In this document: piece by piece, positions 9,655-19,090 of the stretch
Layout of the letters: each line of letters starts with the position of its first letter
How positions within the stretch are numbered: the stretch's first letter is position 1
From: CAZJWR01 sp964549765
GTDB taxonomy: Bacteria; Zixibacteria; MSB-5A5; GN15; JAAZOE01
Direction of reading: 5' to 3'
DNA: 64,000 nt
Assembly: GCA_964549765.1 (NCBI GenBank)
Contig: CAZJWR010000008.1
Span: 1 to 64,000, forward strand
Made by a program: the position numbers and the translations under genes
Notes under the pieces: generated by a model
The model's database searches: none
What the model was told of the DNA's origin: nothing
Seen by the model: the letters and a program-made list of their open reading frames with translations, nothing else

Positions 9655-10263
9655 TCATTTCGCCGTAGGCGACGATTTCGGCGATAGGCCGTCCACAAAG
9701 ATCGGCACGTTATTGGCGATGATGTCCTTGGGGGCGTAATGTTTCCCCAGGAATCCCCGCCATAAGGTGGCCGCCAGGGCGCAGTCGAATACCATGCCGA
9801 CGAAGCACCGGGCGGTGATTTCGTTGTTCTTTTTTCTGATCTTGCCTTCGGCGTACAGCCGATCCAATTGTCCGATCAGGAAATTGACATAGGGGCCGCG
9901 GATTTCGCGGAATACCTGCCGGGCCTTGGAATGCTCGCGAAGCGTCGAGAACAACAGCAGCCGGTAGATGTCCCGGTGGCCGCTGAAGAAACCCAGGATA
10001 TGCGACGCCAGACCGTGCAGGACCGGCTGCAATTCCGTTTCGGCGCCGAGACGATCGAACAACTCCTCGTAGTTCTGGAAAGTCTTGAGGGCATCCAGCA
10101 CGGCGTCATAGATCGCTTCTTTCGACGCAAAATGACGATAGAGGGCCGGTTCGGTTATGCCGCAGGCCTCGGCCAGCTTCCGGATGGTTACGCCGTCGAA
10201 GCCGTGGCGGCCGAACAGCCGGATGGCTTCGTGGACAATCTGGTTTTTTCTCTCGACGGTCAT
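9655..10263 (-). CDS. TetR/AcrR family transcriptional regulator
   Basis: The 202-residue protein begins with a classic TetR helix-turn-helix: RKNQIVHEAIRLFGRHGFDG, then VTIRKLAEACGITEPALYRHF and a conserved SKEAIYDAVL, within residues 4-55. The C-terminal ligand-binding half is variable and gives no ligand. AAAGG lies nine bases before the ATG. A perfect 18-bp palindrome sits 13 bp upstream of the start, as expected for an autoregulatory operator. The gene reads into the three-cytochrome cluster with only 106 bp between, so it probably controls both itself and the cytochromes. Confidence 0.9.
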   Translation of the reverse strand: MTVERKNQIVHEAIRLFGRHGFDGVTIRKLAEACGITEPALYRHFASKEAIYDAVLDALKTFQNYEELFDRLGAETELQPVLHGLASHILGFFSGHRDIYRLLLFSTLREHSKARQVFREIRGPYVNFLIGQLDRLYAEGKIRKKNNEITARCFVGMVFDCALAATLWRGFLGKHYAPKDIIANNVPIFVDGLSPKSSPTAK

Positions 10264-10275
10264 CTCATCAAACCT

Positions 10276-10293
10276 TTAGTTATCGATAACTAA
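10276..10293. promoter_or_regulatory. Palindromic operator, probably for the adjacent TetR regulator
   Basis: TTAGTTATCGATAACTAA is a perfect 18-bp inverted repeat immediately upstream of the TetR start. Size, symmetry and place fit a TetR-dimer operator. A related half-conserved site lies at 10606-10620. Confidence 0.7.
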
Positions 10294-10605
10294 CCATTTT
10301 CGCCCGAAAACACAAGTGAAAAATATCACAAACAGGTCTTTTTTGTCCTGATTATCGCCAATTCGATCGGATTGTGGGATTTTGACCGCTTTTCGCGCCC
10401 GATCTGCCTACGATCCTGTGACTCGGTAATCAATCCGTGCTCCGAGGCGATGTCGGTAATGTCGGGCGCGCCGGAAATCCGATACCGGCACGGGGCTGTG
10501 AGCAGACGATGTTGTCGCATTTTCCGCTTGCCATGCCCGGGGAATCGTGGTACCATGATGGTGCAATTAGGGCGACGGGCGGCTTACCCCGCGACGACAT
10601 CCACC
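10294..10605. other. Intergenic region between tetR and methyltransferase
   Basis: About 310 bp of divergent spacer between the minus-strand TetR gene and the plus-strand methyltransferase. It must hold both promoters, but I see no convincing -35/-10 pair. No gene was recognised. Confidence 0.4.
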
Positions 10606-10620
10606 GATTATCGATAGCTA
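10606..10620. promoter_or_regulatory. Possible second, imperfect TetR operator
   Basis: GATTATCGATAGCTA shares TTATCGATA-xCTA with the palindrome at 10276-10293 (12 of 13 core positions). It lies 31 bp upstream of the methyltransferase ATG, where a bound repressor could act. Confidence 0.4.
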
Positions 10621-10651
10621 CACATCGCCACAGCAGAGGAGAAGGATAGCT

Positions 10652-11590
10652 ATGGGAAAAAGTACGACAAAACCGGATTGGTCCGAGCCATGCTGGAAGG
10701 AAATGCTCGTCTATCAGCGCAAAATGCTCTGGCTGGATGACACGCTTGACCGCCTGGCGGCCTGGATGGGCATATCTCACGGAATGACGGCGGTCGACGT
10801 CGGATGCGGGTTGGGATACCTGGGATATACCTACTGGCCGTATTTCGGGAAGGGCGGGCGGTACATCGGGATCGATTCATCTCCGGACCTCGTCAACGAC
10901 GCCGCCGCGGCCGCCGAGGAATGGGCCGAGGGCGGCACAGCGGAATTTTTCACGGGCGACGCCTACGATTTGCCATTGCCCGATAATTTCGCCGATTGGG
11001 TCATGTGCCAGGTGTTGCTGATTCATCTGGAGAATCCCGAGGCGGCTCTAAAAGAGATGATCCGCGTCCTCAAGCCGGGAGGTCTGATCATGTGCAAGGA
11101 GCCGGACAATATGTCGTCGGCTCTCGTGCAGCATTTCAATTCCATGCATGAACTGAGCCTCGAGGATAAGCTACTGAGCCTCAAAGTCCATCTGGTGAGC
11201 AACGAGGGCCGCATCGCACGGGGCGAGGGCGACGCCAGCTTCGGGACAAAAGTGCCGCATATGCTAAAAATGCTGGGAATGGTGGATATCGGAATCAGGA
11301 TGAACGACAAAGTCCATCATCTGGAGCCGCCGTACGATACACCGCTGCAGAAGGCCGCCTACGATAACGTGTCCAAGCAGGTATTGAACAAAGACCGGCG
11401 AAAAACCGTGATGGATCGAGAGCGGGAGCATTTTATCGCAGGAGGCGGCAGTCCTGAGGAGTATGATAAACTCCGGAAGATAAGCGATGAACTGGTTGAG
11501 GATTTCCGGCAGCAGCTCGAAGCCAAGACGTATTACGCCTGCGGCAGTGGTTTATTCTACGTCATCAAGGGAAGAAAACCGGCCGAATAG
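10652..11590 (+). CDS. Class I SAM-dependent methyltransferase
   Basis: This 312-residue protein has the Rossmann-type SAM-binding motif VDVGCGLGYLG near residues 49-59, the acidic loop GIDSSPDLV near 74, and LPDNFADWVMCQ with LIHLENPEAALKEMIRVLKPGG near 110-140, all typical of class I methyltransferases. The C-terminal 100 residues are less conserved and give no substrate. GAGGAGAAGG precedes the start. It is divergent from tetR and shares an operator-like sequence with it, so it may be part of the same response. It ends 11 bp from the convergent end of cusA. Confidence 0.85.
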   Translation: MGKSTTKPDWSEPCWKEMLVYQRKMLWLDDTLDRLAAWMGISHGMTAVDVGCGLGYLGYTYWPYFGKGGRYIGIDSSPDLVNDAAAAAEEWAEGGTAEFFTGDAYDLPLPDNFADWVMCQVLLIHLENPEAALKEMIRVLKPGGLIMCKEPDNMSSALVQHFNSMHELSLEDKLLSLKVHLVSNEGRIARGEGDASFGTKVPHMLKMLGMVDIGIRMNDKVHHLEPPYDTPLQKAAYDNVSKQVLNKDRRKTVMDREREHFIAGGGSPEEYDKLRKISDELVEDFRQQLEAKTYYACGSGLFYVIKGRKPAE

Positions 11591-11601
11591 GCCATTGTTC
11601 G

Positions 11602-14600
11602 TCATAATTTGCCCGCCGCTTTCTTTACCTGACGCTCCACGATGGCGCTGTACAGCGTCGGCACGACGAAAGTCGTGATCAATACCACGGTCATCCCCCC
11701 AAATGAAGGGATCGCCATCGGCACCATGATATCCGCGCCGCGGCCGGTCGAGGTCAACACCGGGATCAAGGCCAGGATGGTCGTTCCCGCCGTCATCAAT
11801 GCCGGGCGGATACGTTTTTTTCCGGCAATGACGATAGCATTGCGCACGTCGGTTACATTGGTCGGTTTTTCCCGTTCGAGGACCTGGTTGATGTAGGTGC
11901 CGATTATGACGCCGTCGTCGGTGGCGACGCCGAACAGGGCGAGAAATCCGACCCACACGGCGACCGACAAATTATAAGCGTGGATTTGGAAAATATCCCG
12001 CAGATTGATGCCGAGCAGCGACAGATCCAAAAACCAATGCTGGCTGTAGAGCCACAGCATCAGGAATCCGCCCGACCAGGCTACGAAAACACCCGAGAAA
12101 ACCAGCAGCGTCGTCGATACCCGGCGGAACTGGAAATACAGGATCATGAAGATGACAAACAGGGCCAGCGGAAGCACCACCGCAAGCTTCTTCTGCGCCC
12201 GCACCTGATTTTGATAACTGCCGGCGAAGGTGTAGCTGACACCGGCGGGCAATACCAGATCGCCCGAGGCGATCTTGGATTTCAAATACCGGTCGGCGGC
12301 GTCGACAACCTCGACCTCGGCCTTGTCCGGCTTCTTGTCGAAGATAACATAGCCGACGAGAAAAGTATCCTCGGATTTGATCACCATCGGCCCGCGCCGA
12401 TATTGAATCTCGGCGAGTTGACCCAGCGGAATCTGCGCTCCTCCCGGAGTCGGCACCAAAATTTTGCCGATGTCCTCGATGGTCGAACGCAATTCGCGCT
12501 GATATCGCACCCGCACCGGATACCGTTCTCGTCCTTCGACGGTCGTCGTCAGCCGTTTTCCGCCGACGGCAACCTCGATGACATCCTGAACGTCCGCCAT
12601 ATGCAGACCGTAGCGGGCGATTTTTTCCCGGTCGATGTTGATTTCGAGATACGGTTTGCCGACGATGCGGTCGGCCACGACCGTGTTCGATTCGACCGAC
12701 GGCACGTCCTTGAGAAGCTTCTCGATTTCATAGCCGACGTTTTCGATCGTTTCCAGATCGGGGCCCTTGATTTTGACGCCCATCGGGGCGCGCATGCCGG
12801 ACTGAAGCATCACCAGTCGGGTTTCGATCGGCTGAAGTTTGGGGGCGCCGGTCGCGCCCGGGATTTTGCCGGCTTTCACGATTTCGTTCCAGATGTCGTC
12901 GGGCGATTTTATGTTATCCCGCCATTGGCGGTACGGACGGCCGTGGTCTTCGGGGATCAGGTTGCCGAGGCTGTCGCGGGCGAATTCGCTTTTATTTTTA
13001 TCATATTGGAATTCCAGCACATGGCCGCTCTTGTCGGTGATATACTCCGATTTGTAATTGATGACCGTCTCGATCATCGAAATAGGCGCCGGATCGAGCG
13101 GCGAATCCACACGCCCGATTTTACCCACGACCGATTCCACCTCGGGGATGTTGCTGAAGGCGCGATCCTGCGTTTGCAGGATATCCAACGCTTCGCCGAT
13201 GGAGGCGTGCGGCATGGTGGTAGGCATATACAGGAACGATCCCTCGTCGAGGGCGGGCATGAATTCGCGCCCCAGACCGGGGAAGAGATGATGCATGGCA
13301 ACGTAGGGCGGGCTGGAACGTATCCAGTCGGGCGAAATGCCGAAAATGCCGTCGAAGCCGAGCCACACCGACAGCCCGATAAAGACCAGGGCTGTCGGTA
13401 TGGACAGAAAGAGGATTTTGTGTTCCAGACACCAGCGCAAAATCTTCTCGTATGACCGGTACAGCGCATAGAAGAGAAGGAGTATGCCGCCGAGAAGCAC
13501 GATGACGAACAGCGTATTGGAAATAAGTCCCTTTTGCAGGCCGAGCGGCATCCAATGCTGCGCCAGCAGAACCGCCACGATGGTCACGACAATATAATTG
13601 ACCGATTTGGGCGCCAGGCGACGGATAAATTCCGGCAAAAGGTGACTGAACAGCAGGTAGCTGGCGACAACGATCAGGATCGCGCCCGTCCACCACAGAC
13701 CCCAGAATAACGCCACGATACCCGCCAGTATCATACCGTACTGCGCCAGGCGGCGACTCTTTTTGACGTTGATCCGTCGGGTCAGGATCAGATGCGCCAG
13801 CGGCGGCAGGACAGTCAGGGCGATGATCACCGATGAAATCAGAGCGAAAGTTTTGGTGTAGGCCAGCGGTTTGAACAGCTTGCCTTCGGCCGATTCCATC
13901 GTGAATACCGGCAGGAACGATACGACCGTCGTCATGATCGCCGTCAGCACGGCGCTGCCGACTTCCGACGAGGCGGTGAATATGAGTTTTTTCCGGTCGG
14001 TGTCCGGCGGCGATTCGTCGAGATGCCGCAGGATATTTTCTATAATAACCACGCCCATATCGACAATCGTACCGATGGCGATGGCGATACCGGACAGGGC
14101 GACGATATTGGCGTCGACCTTGAACAGCTTCATGGCGATAAACACCATCAGTACCGTCAGGGGAAGCATGCCCGATATCAAGAACGAGCTGCGCAGATGC
14201 ATGACCATCAGGATGACGACGATGATGGTGACCAGAATCTCGTCAACGAGGGCGGTATTGAGCGTTCCGAGCGTTTCATAGATAAGCCCGGTGCGATCAT
14301 AGAAAGGAACAATGCGCACCTGCGAGACGGTGCCGTCGTCGAGGACCTTGCGCGGCAGTCCCGGCGTGATCTCCTCGATCTTTTTCTTGACGTTGTTGAT
14401 CACGGCCAGCGGATTGGCGCCGTGACGCACGACGACCACGCCGCCGACGGCCTCGGCGCCGCCTTTATCGAGCGCGCCGCGCCGCATGGCCGGGCCCAAT
14501 GATACGGTGGCGACGTCTTTGACCCGAATGGGCACATTCGCCGTTTCCTTGACGACGGTATTTTCGATATCCTTGAGGTCTTTGATGAAACCCAGACCCC

Positions 14601-15390
14601 GGATGACGTATTCGACGCGGTTGATTTCGATTGATTTGGCGCCGACGTCGATATTCGACATCCGCACCGCCGAATAGACGTCCTGGAGTTTCACGCCGGC
14701 GGCGCGCATGGCGTCGGGGTTGACGTCGATCTGGTATTCCTGGACGAATCCTCCGATGGAGGCAACTTCCGACACTCCTTCGGCCGATTGCAGGGCGTAG
14801 CGGACGGTCCAATCCTGGATCGACCGCAATTCATGCAGGTCCCAGCCGCCCGTGGGATGACCTTTATCGTCCTGACCCTCCAGCGTATACCAGAAGACCT
14901 GCCCCAGCGCCGTCGCATCGGGACCGAGGCCCGGCTTGACGCCGTCAGGCGTGGTACCGGGGGGGAGGGAATTGAGTTTTTCCAGAATGCGCGAGCGCGA
15001 CCAGTAGAAATCGATATCGTCGTTGAAGATGACATAGATGGTGGAGAAGCCGAAATACGAATAACTCCGAATCGTCTTGACGCCGGGGACGCCCATCAGC
15101 GAGACCGTCAAAGGATAGGTGATCTGATCCTCAACATCCTGCGGCGACCGCCCCGGCCATTCCGTGAACACGATCTGCTGGTTTTCGCCGATATCGGGGA
15201 TGGCGTCGACCGGCACCGGGTCGCGCGGCAGCCCGCCGACATGCCAGTCGAACGGAGCGACCATGATACCCCAGACGATAATCACGCCCACCAGAAGACC
15301 GACAACCAGTTTATTGTCGATGCAGTATTTGATTACCCGATCCAGCAGGGACAGCCGTTCAGGTATGCGCGTGTGTTCATCGTCGGACAT
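11602..15390 (-). CDS. cusA: CusA/CzcA-type heavy-metal RND efflux pump
   Basis: This 1262-residue protein has the RND layout: an N-terminal helix (LVVGLLVGVIIVWG), two large periplasmic loops and two six-helix bundles. The heavy-metal family block EWPGRSPQDVEDQITYPL is near residue 75-95. FLYMPTTMPHASIGEA and DPAPISMIETVI carry methionines at the places of the CusA methionine cluster, which favours Cu(I)/Ag(I) over divalent metals. At about 1260 residues it is longer than E. coli CusA (about 1047); extra length lies between the halves and in a hydrophilic loop (IKSPDDIWNEIVKAG). It starts 3 bp after the CusB stop and forms a tripartite exporter with the next two genes. Confidence 0.93.
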   Translation of the reverse strand: MSDDEHTRIPERLSLLDRVIKYCIDNKLVVGLLVGVIIVWGIMVAPFDWHVGGLPRDPVPVDAIPDIGENQQIVFTEWPGRSPQDVEDQITYPLTVSLMGVPGVKTIRSYSYFGFSTIYVIFNDDIDFYWSRSRILEKLNSLPPGTTPDGVKPGLGPDATALGQVFWYTLEGQDDKGHPTGGWDLHELRSIQDWTVRYALQSAEGVSEVASIGGFVQEYQIDVNPDAMRAAGVKLQDVYSAVRMSNIDVGAKSIEINRVEYVIRGLGFIKDLKDIENTVVKETANVPIRVKDVATVSLGPAMRRGALDKGGAEAVGGVVVVRHGANPLAVINNVKKKIEEITPGLPRKVLDDGTVSQVRIVPFYDRTGLIYETLGTLNTALVDEILVTIIVVILMVMHLRSSFLISGMLPLTVLMVFIAMKLFKVDANIVALSGIAIAIGTIVDMGVVIIENILRHLDESPPDTDRKKLIFTASSEVGSAVLTAIMTTVVSFLPVFTMESAEGKLFKPLAYTKTFALISSVIIALTVLPPLAHLILTRRINVKKSRRLAQYGMILAGIVALFWGLWWTGAILIVVASYLLFSHLLPEFIRRLAPKSVNYIVVTIVAVLLAQHWMPLGLQKGLISNTLFVIVLLGGILLLFYALYRSYEKILRWCLEHKILFLSIPTALVFIGLSVWLGFDGIFGISPDWIRSSPPYVAMHHLFPGLGREFMPALDEGSFLYMPTTMPHASIGEALDILQTQDRAFSNIPEVESVVGKIGRVDSPLDPAPISMIETVINYKSEYITDKSGHVLEFQYDKNKSEFARDSLGNLIPEDHGRPYRQWRDNIKSPDDIWNEIVKAGKIPGATGAPKLQPIETRLVMLQSGMRAPMGVKIKGPDLETIENVGYEIEKLLKDVPSVESNTVVADRIVGKPYLEINIDREKIARYGLHMADVQDVIEVAVGGKRLTTTVEGRERYPVRVRYQRELRSTIEDIGKILVPTPGGAQIPLGQLAEIQYRRGPMVIKSEDTFLVGYVIFDKKPDKAEVEVVDAADRYLKSKIASGDLVLPAGVSYTFAGSYQNQVRAQKKLAVVLPLALFVIFMILYFQFRRVSTTLLVFSGVFVAWSGGFLMLWLYSQHWFLDLSLLGINLRDIFQIHAYNLSVAVWVGFLALFGVATDDGVIIGTYINQVLEREKPTNVTDVRNAIVIAGKKRIRPALMTAGTTILALIPVLTSTGRGADIMVPMAIPSFGGMTVVLITTFVVPTLYSAIVERQVKKAAGKL

Positions 15391-15393
15391 GGA

Positions 15394-17343
15394 TTACTCG
15401 TCCTTCTGTGAATACGGAGGGTATGTCTGCCTGATTTCGCCGCAGCGGAGCATCTGCGAGCCGTAAAAGGGATTGTAAATAGTGTCGACCGCCTGAATCC
15501 AGTAACCGCCTTCACCACCAAAGGCCATGGGACAGAATGTCAGATAGAGCGTCTTGTCGCTGCCGTGGCCGAAGGTGTCATGCAGTTTGATAATCGCCTT
15601 GGAAAGATCGCGAAAGGCCGTTCGCGATTCGTCTATCGTCGCTGCATTCGCGCCTTTTTTCGCCTCGGCGAAGATGTTCGCCGAAATGCCCATCCACGCC
15701 TTGTGACTGTCTCCGGAGAATAACTCCATATCGACCAGCCCGACTCGTTTCTGCAATTCATAATAATGAGTCGAAGCCGCGGCAAAATCGTCGTCGGCAA
15801 GATTCTGCTGTATTTGCAGGTAGGTGTCATAGACCGGCGTCAGTCCTTCGCGGGCCGCGGCGCTGATCTCCTGCGCTGTCGCAGACGTTTTGTCGCTTTC
15901 GTCATTTGGCTTTTCATTCGGCGTCGAGGCCTGCTCTCCATGATTATGCGCGCTCCCCGATTCGCCGTCGTCGGGTGACATCATGCTCTGCTTGGCATGG
16001 ATCTGCAATTCGCTGTCGATCTTGAAAGCGCCGTTGGTCACCACTCGCTCACCCTCTTTCAGGCCGGATGTGACGATGTAATAATCGCCGACCCTGGGGC
16101 CGAGCGTGATCTCGCGTCCCTGGTAGACGATATCGCTATCAGCGCGGTTTTCCTCGACGTACACCACCGCCCGCGTGCCGGTGATGAGCGGCGCGGAGGC
16201 CGGGATAACCAGCGGCGGATGAGTCGCATTATCAGTGGTCGAGGCGAGCTGCGCCATATCGTCGGATTTGTCGAGATCGGCTTTGACGACGCCGCTGACG
16301 AACATGTCGGGCTTCAGATGTCCGCGGCGGTTGTCGGCCATCGCGCGGACCGCGACGGTGCGGGTCTTCTGATCCACGAGGGGTTCGATAAAGGTGATTT
16401 TCGCCGTGAACTTCTCGCCGGGGAACGACGGCGTCGTGAATTCCACCTGCTGTCCCTCGCGCAGCCAAGGCAGGTCGGTCTCGTAAGCATCGAACACCAC
16501 CCACAGGCGGGACAGATCGGCGATATTGTAAATTTCAGCGCCAGTTGAAACATAATCCCCTTCCTGCGCCTTCTTGACAATGACGATCCCGCCGGCCGGG
16601 GCGTAGATGACCATATGATCGCTGGTCTTGCCCGAGGATTCGATGGCTTTGATCTGATCGTCGGATAATCCGTACAAGCTGAGCTTTTTGCGGGCCGCCT
16701 CGACCGTCGCCTGCGCCGTTGATTTGAGAATCGAGCCGCTGTTACTCAGCGATGATACGGCCTGAAGCGCCTGCACCAATTCTTCCTGCGCCGACAGTAA
16801 TTGCGGGGAATAGATGTACGCCAGAGGATCGCCCCGTCTGACCCGCTCGCCGACATAATCGACGTACAGGCTGTCGAGACGTCCCGGAACCCAGGCGCTG
16901 ATCGAATATCGCCGGGTTTCGTCGTAGGTGATTTTTCCAACCATACGGACCTCGGTCGCGGCCGTGGCACGCCGAACCAGCGTCGTTTGAATCCGCGCCA
17001 ATTGGCGTGCGGCATCCGTCAATCGTAATTCGCGCGGGCCGAGATCGTCGTGACCGCTTGTTTGAAGCGGAATCAGATCCATGAAACAGATAGGGCATTT
17101 GCCCGGTTTCGGCAGTCTGATCTGCGGGTGCATGGAGCAGGTCCAGAGGGTCGGTTCCGATGCGGACGCTACTGCGGCCGCATTGTCCGTCGATTCCGTG
17201 GCCGGGGTAGAGCTGTCTCCTCCGGAAATCAGCAAACCCAGCACAAAGACAAACACGACGACAGCACCGAATCCGATTACCCCCCGCCCCTTGCGAGGAA
17301 TGAAACCGAACCAGCTTCCAAAATCTGTCTTATTTGTATCCAT
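15394..17343 (-). CDS. cusB: CusB-type RND periplasmic adaptor with heavy-metal-binding and DUF3347-like domains
   Basis: This 649-residue protein has an N-terminal anchor helix (GAVVVFVFVLGLLISGG, about 25-45), a heavy-metal-binding motif WTCSMHPQIRLPKPGKCPICFMDL near 70-95, then the adaptor core with biotinyl-like and barrel segments. A long C-terminal extension of about 170 residues (from TPVYDTYLQIQQNLADDD, with FCPMAFGGEGGYW and MLRCGEIRQ) matches the DUF3347 type found with copper efflux. The metal-binding segments support Cu/Ag. GGGAG is seven bases before the chosen ATG; a GTG one codon earlier is possible. It sits between cusC and cusA in one operon. Confidence 0.92.
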   Translation of the reverse strand: MDTNKTDFGSWFGFIPRKGRGVIGFGAVVVFVFVLGLLISGGDSSTPATESTDNAAAVASASEPTLWTCSMHPQIRLPKPGKCPICFMDLIPLQTSGHDDLGPRELRLTDAARQLARIQTTLVRRATAATEVRMVGKITYDETRRYSISAWVPGRLDSLYVDYVGERVRRGDPLAYIYSPQLLSAQEELVQALQAVSSLSNSGSILKSTAQATVEAARKKLSLYGLSDDQIKAIESSGKTSDHMVIYAPAGGIVIVKKAQEGDYVSTGAEIYNIADLSRLWVVFDAYETDLPWLREGQQVEFTTPSFPGEKFTAKITFIEPLVDQKTRTVAVRAMADNRRGHLKPDMFVSGVVKADLDKSDDMAQLASTTDNATHPPLVIPASAPLITGTRAVVYVEENRADSDIVYQGREITLGPRVGDYYIVTSGLKEGERVVTNGAFKIDSELQIHAKQSMMSPDDGESGSAHNHGEQASTPNEKPNDESDKTSATAQEISAAAREGLTPVYDTYLQIQQNLADDDFAAASTHYYELQKRVGLVDMELFSGDSHKAWMGISANIFAEAKKGANAATIDESRTAFRDLSKAIIKLHDTFGHGSDKTLYLTFCPMAFGGEGGYWIQAVDTIYNPFYGSQMLRCGEIRQTYPPYSQKDE

Positions 17344-17405
17344 CACAATACTCCCGGGCGATTATGATCTTCGGAATGCCGTCACCGGACAGCTCCTCCG
17401 GGTTG

Positions 17406-18815
17406 TTATTCCTGTCGGCCGAATTCCTGTCCAGCCAGCATTTCCATTTCCGCCCGTTTGACGGCGGCGTTGGTATAAGCACGATCGTATTCGAGTTGAA
17501 AATTCAAAAGTTGCCGCTGAGCGTCGAGGACGCTGAGGAAATCGCTTTCGCCGGCCTCGTATGAGGCATAAGTTGTGTTGAGCGACTGTTCGGCTTTGGG
17601 AAGCAGGCCGTCGCGATACAGGCTGATTTTGCGAAGATTGTCCTCGTAATCGTAATGCACGTTGTCGGTGTAGGCGGTCAGGTCGTTCTGGGCCTGCGCC
17701 AAATTATGCCGGGCGGCGCTCAAGCGCGATCTGGCTTCGTTCTTGCGCGATTTGTTTTTGCCGAACCAAATCGGCAGGTCGATGCCCACGGATACCATCC
17801 ACGGGTCCTTGCCGCTCTCCGGCAGCATGGGATTGAGAGCCGGGCCGGTTTCGATATAATCGACGCCGATGCTGAAATTGGGATACGATGATTTATTGGC
17901 CAATTTGATTCCGGCCTTTTCCTTATCGATGGTATGCCTGATCGCCATAAGGTCAGGATTGTTTTCCCGAACCCTGGTCAGCAGGGAATCGCGGGGAATA
18001 CCGGTCGTGTCGAAAGCGATCGAATCAGGTACCGGCAGGCCGACCGTATCGGGAAGATCAAGGACCGCCCGCAACTGCGACGCCGTCGGTTCGATTTTTT
18101 CCTCCAGGCTCCGGATTTGATCTTCCAGTCGGCCCAGTTCGACCTGGGTCTTGATCACGTCGGGATGTTTTTCCAGCGACGCCTGGTACCGGGTCCGAAG
18201 CACCGACTCCCAGAATCTGAGCAATTCGAAATTGTCGCGGGTGACCGACAACTGGCGGCCGAGGAAGTAATATTGATAATAGGCGCGCTTGACGCGGTAA
18301 AACAGCTTCAGCTTTTCGGATTGGAATTTCTCGTAGGCCGAATTGGCTGCCTCGAAGGCGACGTCGCCTTTGAGACCGAGCGTGCCGAACCACGGGAATG
18401 ACTGCTTGAAACTCAGCTTCTGCTCTTGCGGCCCGACCCGGGTCTCGACGCTCTGGATGAAATAGCCGTAGGTCAGCATCGGATTGGGGAGAGCCGTGGC
18501 CGCCGAGCTTCTCTCCAGTTGAGCTTTCCAGCCATAAAAGGCCGAATGCAATCCCTGATTATGTAAAGCGGCATAAGCGAGATAGGCATCAAGGCCGCCC
18601 GAGGGATCGAATGGCTGACCAGCAAGGTCCGATTCGGCGAATTGGTACTCGATCTTTTCAGCGTTCGCTTGAGCCTTACCCCGGTCGGAGGCGTTCGCAA
18701 GACCGGTGAATATCGCGACCAGCGCGAAAATCGAAATCAATAGAATCGCTGCCGGACGGCGCGGCGCCGTCCCGGTTAGCGAATATTGGTCAGCTATTTT
18801 CGTCCGGTTCTTCAT
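17406..18815 (-). CDS. cusC: TolC-family outer-membrane efflux protein (CusC-like)
   Basis: This 469-residue protein has a signal peptide (AILLISIFALVAIFTGLANA, about 23-42) and the paired coiled-coil halves of outer-membrane efflux proteins, for example KAYYQYYFLGRQLSVTRDN-like helices near 170 and SAARHNLAQAQNDLTAYTDN near 375. It forms the outer-membrane channel for CusBA. It is the first gene of the operon; cusB follows after 62 bp. No clear ribosome site precedes the ATG at 18815, so the start is less certain than others. A sigma-54-like promoter lies only 15-30 bp upstream. Confidence 0.9.
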   Translation of the reverse strand: MKNRTKIADQYSLTGTAPRRPAAILLISIFALVAIFTGLANASDRGKAQANAEKIEYQFAESDLAGQPFDPSGGLDAYLAYAALHNQGLHSAFYGWKAQLERSSAATALPNPMLTYGYFIQSVETRVGPQEQKLSFKQSFPWFGTLGLKGDVAFEAANSAYEKFQSEKLKLFYRVKRAYYQYYFLGRQLSVTRDNFELLRFWESVLRTRYQASLEKHPDVIKTQVELGRLEDQIRSLEEKIEPTASQLRAVLDLPDTVGLPVPDSIAFDTTGIPRDSLLTRVRENNPDLMAIRHTIDKEKAGIKLANKSSYPNFSIGVDYIETGPALNPMLPESGKDPWMVSVGIDLPIWFGKNKSRKNEARSRLSAARHNLAQAQNDLTAYTDNVHYDYEDNLRKISLYRDGLLPKAEQSLNTTYASYEAGESDFLSVLDAQRQLLNFQLEYDRAYTNAAVKRAEMEMLAGQEFGRQE

Positions 18816-18829
18816 ATGCTGGAGTATAT

Positions 18830-18845
18830 CACAACAAGTGTGCCA
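18830..18845 (-). promoter_or_regulatory. Candidate sigma-54 promoter for the cusCBA operon
   Basis: On the minus strand the sequence reads TGGCACACTTGTTGTG, close to TGGCAC-N5-TTGCA; the -24 element is perfect and the -12 element has GT in place of GC. It points to cusC. The implied leader would be only about 5-8 nt, which is a reason for caution. Confidence 0.45.
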
Positions 18846-18920
18846 AGATTGAAAAACGCTTGTAAGCTGTTGAATGATAGCATATTAAAATATTTGGAAC
18901 TTCTTATTATATAATATTGT

Positions 18921-18966
18921 TGAAGAATATTGTTGACAAATGAAGAATATTCTTCAATTTTCTTCA
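18921..18966. promoter_or_regulatory. Palindrome cluster, probable enhancer site for the NtrC-type regulator
   Basis: A perfect 16-bp palindrome TGAAGAATATTCTTCA (18941-18956) is flanked by a direct copy of its left half (TGAAGAATAT, 18921-18930, exactly 20 bp apart) and an extra right half (TTCTTCA, 18960-18966). It lies about 130 and 150 bp upstream of the expected starts from the two opposed sigma-54-like promoters, the usual place for an activator of this family. Confidence 0.6.
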
Positions 18967-19074
18967 ATGATGCAGGTAGTTGTTAGAGTTTTTTGACAAA
19001 ATGACGATGGCCGACAAATTCAATATATTGAAAAATAATGAGTTATAGATTCGTTGTCTATTTTCTGATGGCGT

Positions 19075-19090
19075 CGGCACTCGTCTTGCC
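19075..19090 (+). promoter_or_regulatory. Sigma-54 promoter for the kinase-regulator operon
   Basis: CGGCACTCGTCTTGCC has the invariant GG (19076-19077), ten bases, then GC (19088-19089), with GGCAC and TTGC elements in full. Transcription would begin near 19101, about 15-27 nt before the kinase start. Confidence 0.6.

Noticed and set aside
11980..13455. 491-codon plus-strand frame inside cusA
   Set aside because: Composition (D, R, H-rich) and full overlap with a conserved pump gene on the other strand make it a shadow.
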